A stretch of 64,000 nucleotides of DNA, from contig JAQFVV010012536.1 in the NCBI GenBank assembly GCA_028023455.1, positions 1,630,001 to 1,694,000 on the forward strand, in the 5' to 3' direction. The stretch is from Epiperipatus broadwayi (taxonomy: Eukaryota; Onychophora; Udeonychophora; Euonychophora; Peripatidae). Every line of letters starts with the position of its first letter. Position 1 is the stretch's first letter. A program made the translations under genes and the position numbers. Shown one piece after another: positions 56,832 to 64,000 of the stretch. Under the pieces are notes generated by a model that worked only from the letters and a program-made list of their open reading frames with translations, searched no databases and was not told where the DNA came from.

Positions 56832-57175
56832 TGTCTTTAGAAAAATTTAACTTTATTTAAATATTCTGATACATTCAACTGTTAGTAATAGCACATCAAA
56901 CAGATTAATATATGCACAATGTTTCGAGACGTATTCTCTCCTCTTCTTCAGGTGTTGCTGGAGTGATCAGTGACAGTACTAGCATGGGATTCAAACCTGG
57001 ATCCTTATATTCTTGATTATTGAATTTTCAGGAGCATTACCTTAAAATTCAATAATTAAGAATCTAAGGATCCAGGTTTGAATCCCATGCTAATACTGTC
57101 ACTGGTCAGAACAGCAACACCTGAAGAAGAGGGAAAAATAATACTTCTTGAAACATTCTGCATTTATTAACCATA
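56832..57175. repeat. Family D inverted dimer
   Basis: The left arm (56832-57035, reverse) and right arm (57040-57170, forward) share 'ggatccaggtttgaatccca' (B-box-like), 'caacacctgaagaagag' and 'attctgcat'. The junction 'ttaaggtaatgctcctgaaa' (reverse strand) looks like an A-box. Its stem II differs between copies but still pairs (GAGG/UCUC here, AGAGG/CUUCU in the right arm). Confidence 0.65.
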
Positions 57176-57179
57176 ATGA

Positions 57180-58925
57180 ACATGCAATTAGTTAGGTTTG
57201 ATTTCCAAATCATTTAATAACCCTAGATATCATTTACAGTATGCACTAAATAATTCATAGAAGCAGAATCAGTATTTAAACTTTATTAGTATAATTCTTC
57301 AGTTTATTCTAAGAACTTCGAATTTATTGACTGACAATTATTTAATTTTGACATAAGGTCATTATATTGTAAGTAGGTGAAAATTCTTTATCTTAATTTT
57401 GTTACAACTTTTTTTCTGTATATTATCTACTTTTATGTTGTCAATTTTATAACAGTATTCTTTTTTATACTGAGAATTCTCTTGCACCAATAATTTCAGC
57501 ATTGGCATTATGAGTTAATTAGAGGATATTGCCAAACAACATGGTTTGAATTAATATTTTTATTTCTTTAACTATGTCAAGACTTATTAATGGTTATTAT
57601 TTTGCATCAACTTTAATAGTGATCATTCATTACTAATTGTTGAAAGTATATGCCATTTACATGTTGCCAATGATATTTTTGCACCAACTAAATCTTGTAT
57701 GAATACCAAGTGTGGACATTTCATTAAAGTGACTTCAACACATACTATGGCCTTTCACATTGTTTGAGGTCTCATATTAAATCGTTCTTCTGAAAACAAC
57801 AAATGATTGATTTAATGTTTATTACTTAGAAATTTATATGAAACATCCATATGAAGTTAGAATACTAGAAATGTAATCAATGATGTGAGATCATGTGACC
57901 TGTAGTCAGCCATTCTTTCATTGCCTAAATGACATAAGGCATTGTTTGTGGGTGAGAATTATCGCCACTGATTTACAAAATAAAACAATTTATTTTTCTT
58001 TATTCATCCACTGTAAAGATTTCTATAGTAATTTTGGAAATAATAAATTTTGAGAAGTGCTTTAGAATTATTTTTAAAGAAATTACAAATCAATAATATT
58101 ATAGCATGGCAGTGCTAGCGAAAAAGGATGATTGTTCTCTAAATGTCCTAGTAAAATTTATTGATTATTACATAATTTAACATCTTTAAAATATTAGCAC
58201 TAAGTAAATTATAATATTTTATAAGTGTTAATAAGATTATTAAAAGAAATGGATTTAAATTTCACATTCTCACTTCAAGACACTTAATATTGGCCCATAT
58301 AAGTGCATTTGGATTTGAAAATAAGTCAGTTCTTATTTTCTCAAAGTCTTTATCATGTGGCTGGTGCAAGAATATTCTTGCATTCAACATCGCTGTTGAA
58401 TATTATAGCTCGGTGCTAGTGAAAAGTGACGATTACTCTGCAAATAGAAAACCAATGAGCCCTGAGGCATATTTTTAGTTATTGTCAGATTACATATTAT
58501 TAAGTTTCTTTACTCAGTTTTAAAAAATTTAATTATTTAATATTTATGAAATGAAAAAAAAAATTAATTTAATTCAAAATTATAAAAATTTAACAATATG
58601 AAATTAATAAAAAAAATGAATGAATAATTTTTTTTCTTATAAAGTTAATATTAAGCTGTATTTTTGTTCTCTAGCATTCTGAATTAACAGGCTATATTTT
58701 AGTTTTTTATTAGATAAATAAGGTTTTAAATTAATGCATGACACAATCTGCTTCACATAATCACTGTACTTTATAATTAGACTTTTATAAGTTACTACTG
58801 AATTGTGCAAAGTTTGCTATTACTTGTATTTCTTTGGTTTTAAACAAATTTGTGTATATTTTAGAATGTGCATCTACTCTGAAATGTATGTCTAGAGTCT
58901 GAAAATGATGAAACATTACAAAAAT
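57180..58925. other. AT-rich DNA, no gene seen
   Basis: No motif or repeat copy recognised. The 62-codon frame at 58290-58478 has no known domain. Confidence 0.5.
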
Positions 58926-58929
58926 AGAT

Positions 58930-59034
58930 TATCACATGATCATCATATTCTAAACGCTAGATAAGGATTTTATGCTCAAACCTTCTTGCATCTGTTGATT
59001 ATTCTGACTTACACTGGCACTACTGTATAGAGAG
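58930..59034 (+). repeat. Family A remnant, internally deleted
   Basis: The head 'atcacatgatcatcatattc' joins 'ctagataaggattttatgct' and the terminal 'ggcactactgtatagagag'. The element ends at 59034, where LINE sequence begins at once. Confidence 0.6.
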
Positions 59035-59035
59035 T

Positions 59036-59395
59036 TGATTGAATGTAAATGCCTGAAAACAGAAAGGGCGCATATAATGAATAAATAAATAAATAATCAA
59101 TCATAGTGACATATAATGAAGTTATGGAAGAATAAATATGAAAAAAGTGATTATACAGAAAGTGGATTATTGTTTTTTATGCTGGGGTTGGGAAAAGATA
59201 AGGGGGATTTAGATATAAAGGCCATAGAGTTGACAAAGATTATGTGATGGAAATGGGATGGAGCAGAATATGGGGAAACTTAGACTGGGGAATGGAAAAT
59301 AAAGTGGCTAACAGGTTTCTCTGGGCATAATTGTTGAGAAATTCTTGACTCTGTTTAAGGAGAAGCTACAACACATCACATCACATCTTTGATTT
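59036..59395 (+). pseudogene. I/jockey-group LINE 3' fragment, decayed
   Basis: It matches 40925-41235 nearly base for base ('gattgaatgtaaatgcctga', 'gattatacagaaagtg', 'gtggctaacaggtttctctg', tail 'cacatcacatc'), with an inserted 'ataaataaataaataatcaa' near 59081 that breaks the frame. It starts in the middle of the Cys/His knuckle, so it is shorter than the 40.6-kb copy. Confidence 0.75.
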
Positions 59396-60021
59396 AAAAA
59401 TAGAATATAAATGATTTCCATCCAAAATGATCTGAAACTATCAAAACAACTGCTTCTGTGCCATAAACATGAACTATTATGAATATATTATAACTGGTTA
59501 AGCTCATTTTTGGTGTTTATTCATTACTAAATTTTCCAGATATTCTTTGTAGGTTATAGAAATAAGATAAGAACCTACTTATATTTATTTACAATGTAAT
59601 TATTTTCTTTTAATTTGAAGCAGGTAGATTTTTTATCTTATTTTTGATCCCATTATACACAAACATGCACACTTACATATATATTAAAACAAAATACTGG
59701 AATTAAATCCAAAATTTTAAAAATACCAATAAATAAATGAAAGCTATAACCAACTTATAATATGACTGCCATCCTGAGTAGCATCTTTTATGTATTGATC
59801 TTTTGAAAATTGTAAAGTTAATTTCAGTCTTTTATTTAATTATATAATATTTTATCTGAATATATATAAACATCAAATATATAATGTGGTGTCTGTTACA
59901 GAACAACACTAATATTATAATTTAAGACCACTGATATTCTGCTGAAATTATCTACAATGAAACATTAGTTCATGTGTATATGTAAGCCAATGAATAACAA
60001 AAACTTAAATGCCAATAAATA

Positions 60022-60400
60022 TCACATGATCACAATTTCTTATGTTTGCTTATAACTGTTATTAAAACAGGCAAAACTCTCTATACGTATTGCCATTCAG
60101 TACAAGCCAGGGTAATCAATGGATGCCAGAAGGCTTGTGCATAAAATCCTCATCTAGTGCCTACTCACTCAATATCTCCAGACTAGTTTCTGGCTTGTGG
60201 CCTTCGTTAGTGATTGAGCCTTGGATCTGAGAGAACTGCACCTAAATCTTGTTGACGAAGGCCACAAGCCAGAAACTAGTTGGGGGATATTGGATGAGTA
60301 GGCATTAGATAAGGATTTTATGCACAAGCTTTCTGGCATCCATTGATTACTCTGGCTTGCACTGAATGGCAATACGTATAGAGAGTTTTGCCTGTTTTAA
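60022..60400. mobile_element. Family A fold-back, TTAA to TTAA
   Basis: The head 'atcacatgatcacaatttct' (60025) is followed by TTAA (60062-60065), arms to TTAA (60397-60400), with terminal 'aacaggcaaaactctctata' and its complement. The minus-strand hammerhead (about 60168-60226) has CUAACGA, and the plus-strand copy (60250-60300) has UUGACGA. Each lacks one essential core base; the stems remain. Confidence 0.8.
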
Positions 60401-60599
60401 AAACTTAAATGATAAATTTTGGAATGACTATGCAAAATAGTCAGTGCTATTTGCATATACTAATTCCTCATAAGTGGAATTCCATCCATGTAAGTTGATC
60501 AATAACTTTAATTGTTTTATTAAAAACTCAAAAACAAAAAAACACGAAAATATTATTTATTTAGATATATTTAAGTACAAACAATGATGGAATAAAAAA

Positions 60600-60900
60600 G
60601 TTTGTTATATAAATACAATTTGTCCACCTTACTTCAAACACTTTTTCACAAAAAAAAAAAAAAAAAATTATTGTATATATACATACACAATCTGATATTT
60701 CAACTGTTGCAATATTCCACAGAGCTATGATATAATGACAAAATGAATAACTAGAAATAATACAATTTATCCACTTTACTTCAAACACTTTTTAGCAAAA
60801 AAATTTTTTGTTGTATATATATACACACACATACAATTTGATGTTTCGACTGTCCTGTAGTCTTCCTCAGTGATGTATAATGACAGATAAAATAAATAAC
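60600..60900. repeat. Family C repeats
   Basis: Two units in the same orientation (60618-60735 and 60765-60890), each 'caatttgtccac...ttacttcaaacactttt', an A-run, 'acacaatctgatatttcaac' and 'gagctatgatataatgac'. On the minus strand the second unit reads CUGAGGA, A, GACU/AGUC hairpin, GAAA, a good hammerhead-like half without a matching stem I. Confidence 0.6.
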
Positions 60901-63580
60901 TATACAAATAATATAATAAAACTCAAATAAAAAATGTAACAATGAAATTAAAATAAATAAATAAAAATAATATAAAATATAACATAATAAAATAAAATAT
61001 AACAACATATAATAAAATTAAAATAAATAAAGTATGATTAATTAAATTAAATTTTTAATAAGTATCATCAATGCAAATATTCAGTGAGAAATTTTATTAG
61101 TGATTATTGCAAATGGTTGCTATGACAATAAAGGAGAAAAACATGAAAAGAATATGTATTTGAAAACATGAAATTAAATCCATCCAGCAAACAAACACTG
61201 AAAAATAATTTTAATAACTGTCATAAATGCAAGCATTCTGAAAAAAATTAAGTTAGCTTTGGACATCATCTTTAATTTAATTTCTTATTCTATATATTGT
61301 GTTTGAAACACACATACATGAAGCCATATTACAAATAAATAATTGCTTAGCACTTTTGGGAGTTTTGTGTTCCCATATTTATAGCTTATACTAAGATTGT
61401 TGTAATTATCTTTTTAATAAAGATATATGCAAATGTATGCAAATAGCCTAGACAGCCCATTTTTTCAAAATTATAATGGTCAGGAAAGTGGGACACTTAC
61501 CGTATCTGCCATACAGGGTGCCATTAGGCCAGTCGAACCTAGAAAATTTATAATGTAGGCAGATACTTCTAGGTAAAGATCCCATTTTTATTAAACCATT
61601 AACCCATGCCACAGTAGATGAGATTTATAATAAAAACTTATTAACGTATTTCAATATTTAAAAGATAAATAAATAAAATAAGCCACTGCCAATAATTATC
61701 ATACAAAAACATTTATTGTCATACATATATAAATTTGAGGAATTAATATTGCTTGAGATTTTATTAATTTTAAATTTAAATTATTATTTTAGAAAGTCCG
61801 CATAGATGGATATTTTATATATTTTTATTTTAGAATGTTGAGTATAGATAAGCTACATAGACCACACAATTAAAACTTTTCAAAATATTCAACCTCGGGC
61901 TATAAGTTCATAGCTAAACCAACGTTTGCTTCCTGATATACAGACACAACCAATGCAATATGAAGATACTAGCATAAAAGCACACTGGCAGGAATGTGTC
62001 TGCAGCGTGATATTATTTGCATGAAATGATCCTCATTCAGTACAGGAACGTGTGTCTATCTGGTGAAGGAATCATGAATATAAAATATTTAAGAGAAATG
62101 CTACATATGGGGGAGAGCGGTCTATTTGCCAACTTATAGTCCCTATCCATAGAGCTAAAGAAAATCAACATCGCAGGGAGTACTCTGCATTCATTGCAAC
62201 ACGATGACTACATCTTTGGGGTCATGCATTCAGTTGGACACGTTGCCCTGTATGCTAACATACTTCACATTACATTGATATAAACATCCATATATCTTTC
62301 TACTAGCATCGACTCAACTACGAGACAAATGGAAATGAAAATGATTAGCAAACATAATTGATTTAGAAATCTTTAAGTCAGATAAGAGTTCATACTTATT
62401 AATGAGGTTTTAACTAATTGCAAGTTTGTAAAAGTTCCTATTGGATAAAAGAGTTTATACTTTCAATGAGAAGTCTGAGGTCTGTCTTACCCATGATGCA
62501 TCACACTCATCCAATCAAAGTCCATTTAATATTTCTGGGAAGACCGGTCAGTTGTTTGCGGCCATTTAGCGCTCATTAGTTTGGAGGCTGCCTCAGCTGG
62601 TGTATAAACAGAAAATTATATCTATTGCAGACTCCTACATCATGGAGTCTGCAATACAGCTACAGTTCATATGTAGATTAATAGTCTTTTTTTTTCAACT
62701 GCTATTATTTTGCCTTTTATACTTTTATAGCCTCTTATTAGAAATCCTATGGATCGAACTAATGTGATGTTACTGATCCTAATGTCCGGATGTTTTCCAT
62801 TTTGGTTTGTGCACTTGTTGCTGCTTCATAGTGGGAAACAATCTTTAATTTTTATCTATATTTCCTATCTGACCTTTTAATTATTTAAGTGCCCTAAGGG
62901 CTAGTTTGCTTTAAAACAATCATTTCCATTTACTAAGATTAAACATGATAGAAATTAACATTTATTTCTATTTTCAAAAATATTAATATTTATCTTTAGA
63001 TCTTTACTTCTTTTTTTTTTTACAAAAAAGTACTTTTAAATACTTTTTTTTTTTAAAATAGTTTTAAAGTTTTCCATCTGTGCGATCTATATATGTTAAA
63101 CACAACTCTTTTAATTATCTTTTAGTTTTTAATAAAACACTTTTTATTTGCAATTTTTTTCCCTTTAAGTATTAATTTTAAAATAATGTAATGGCATATG
63201 TATACCATTACAAAATGGAGAAGCAGGCATCTCTCCTATTGTTGGCATTGGGGTCATCTGCAATGAAGCATGCTTCCTTAATCTTGTGCTTGGCATCATT
63301 GCGCTCAGTGCACACCATTTCAGCCATAGAGGGTTCGAACACGTGGCCTTTAGATTTTTGATGTTGAAAAAATATAGAGCTGCCTATTTAATTTCTCCAT
63401 TTATCATATTGACAATATTTCTTTTGCAATCATTGCTAATTTACTAATGATATTGTTAGCAAGTTTATTTTTTAAGTAAATTATATTATTTCCATATTTT
63501 CAAACATGTTATGCATGATGTAAAACCATTGATTCTCTTTCCATGCTGCCTACAGCTCTATCTTTCTGTCAATGCATGTA
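60901..63580. other. AT-rich DNA, no gene seen
   Basis: No conserved coding frame. A slightly GC-richer patch, 62010-62290 and 62500-62610, has no recognisable domain. Confidence 0.45.
63187..63212. repeat. Hairpin like the LTR start
   Basis: TGTAATGG (63187-63194) and CCATTACA (63205-63212) repeat the exact 8-bp stem that opens the LTR at 48688, with a different loop. The sequence that follows is unrelated. It may be a solo LTR start of a related family or coincidence. Confidence 0.4.
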
Positions 63581-63589
63581 TTACATAAT

Positions 63590-64000
63590 AACATAGATTA
63601 GCTATTCAGCAGAAAATTTTTTAAGGCTAGCATATCTAAAACACGTGAGTTATGACATGAAATGTGACAGAGTGTTTTGTATCTTAAATCATAACAGAAC
63701 AAGGTGCTAATATTAATTTTTATTTTAAATTGGATGATACTGCTACTGACACATTTGAACTGATTCAAATGGTGTATGGCAGTGAGCAATGAATCACAAA
63801 AATATTCTTAAGTGATTCACAAGATTTTGTAATGGCAGAAAGAATATTGGAGACAATCTAGAAATGTACAAATCTCAGTCATATTTCATTTCATAACTCA
63901 TGATTCAGGGACATTAATACCTTAAAATGTTGGTATCCAATAACTGAACTTTGTGGTGACTTATAGATGGCATTATAGATAGTTTGGAGAGAGAAGCAAT
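63590..64000 (-). repeat. Dispersed repeat I, cut by the window end
   Basis: It shares 'acatttgaac', 'gattttgtaatggcagaaag', 'atatttcatttcataactca' and 'ctttgtggtgactt' with 54780-55130, and ends 'agatggcattatagatag' like 42138-42175. No coding frame. Confidence 0.55.

Noticed and set aside
63187-63212. A second complete LTR element
   Set aside because: Only the 8-bp stem matches; the downstream sequence is unrelated and no partner LTR is seen.

Overview
The window looks like very AT-rich, repeat-dominated, non-genic DNA from an animal, most likely an invertebrate. The basis is the mix of transposon relics: an RTE-type LINE, an I/jockey-type LINE 3' end, a Penelope-like GIY-YIG fragment, mariner and possible Tc1 transposase relics, tRNA-derived SINEs with target duplications, and an LTR retrotransposon. 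I cannot place the clade from sequence alone. I found no convincing host protein gene, rRNA gene, functional tRNA gene or CRISPR array. Nearly all open reading frames are short chance frames in AT-rich DNA or in repeats.

The most interesting content is a set of dispersed fold-back (inverted-repeat) elements that carry hammerhead self-cleaving ribozyme motifs. Three unrelated families (called A, B and E here) contain copies with the complete type I hammerhead: the CUGANGA core box, a hairpin stem II, the GAAA box, a minimal 2-3 bp stem III, an NUH cleavage triplet, and a pairing stem I. In many copies stem I continues into an outer helix after an internal loop. The best copies are at 5737-5797 (+), 39105-39148 (+), 24593-24651 (-), 36389-36447 (-), 18342-18382 (+) with its mirror at 18270-18310 (-), and 37437-37494 (+). 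Older hammerhead-like relics (families F, G, J) lie at 5943-6168, 11105-11365, 14850-15530, 24240-24310 and 46513-46935. Family F also holds the Penelope-like GIY-YIG fragment, which suggests a link to Penelope-like retroelements. Most elements are inverted dimers, so a ribozyme motif occurs on both strands.

Layout. 1-8000: AT-rich DNA with A-, B- and F-type elements and one SINE. 8000-10450: decayed RTE-type LINE on the minus strand. 10450-15530: A, G, B and E elements, LINE ends, SINEs, and the Penelope relic. 15530-22800: SINEs, the perfect palindrome of family E, tandem repeats and a minisatellite. 22800-28220: mariner relic, large A fold-back, B fold-back with microsatellite. 28220-33450: almost featureless. 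33450-39540: dense cluster of hammerhead fold-backs and SINEs. 40000-46000: tRNA-derived SINEs, I-type LINE 3' end, older repeats. 46500-48320: fold-back J and a tandem duplication. 48688-54697: LTR retrotransposon with long LTRs and only a short gag-like internal region. 54700-64000: more A, C, D and I repeats in AT-rich DNA.

There is no operon or pathway. The shared logic is retrotransposition: the LINEs and the Penelope relic are plausible past sources of reverse transcriptase, while the SINEs and hammerhead fold-backs look like non-autonomous passengers.
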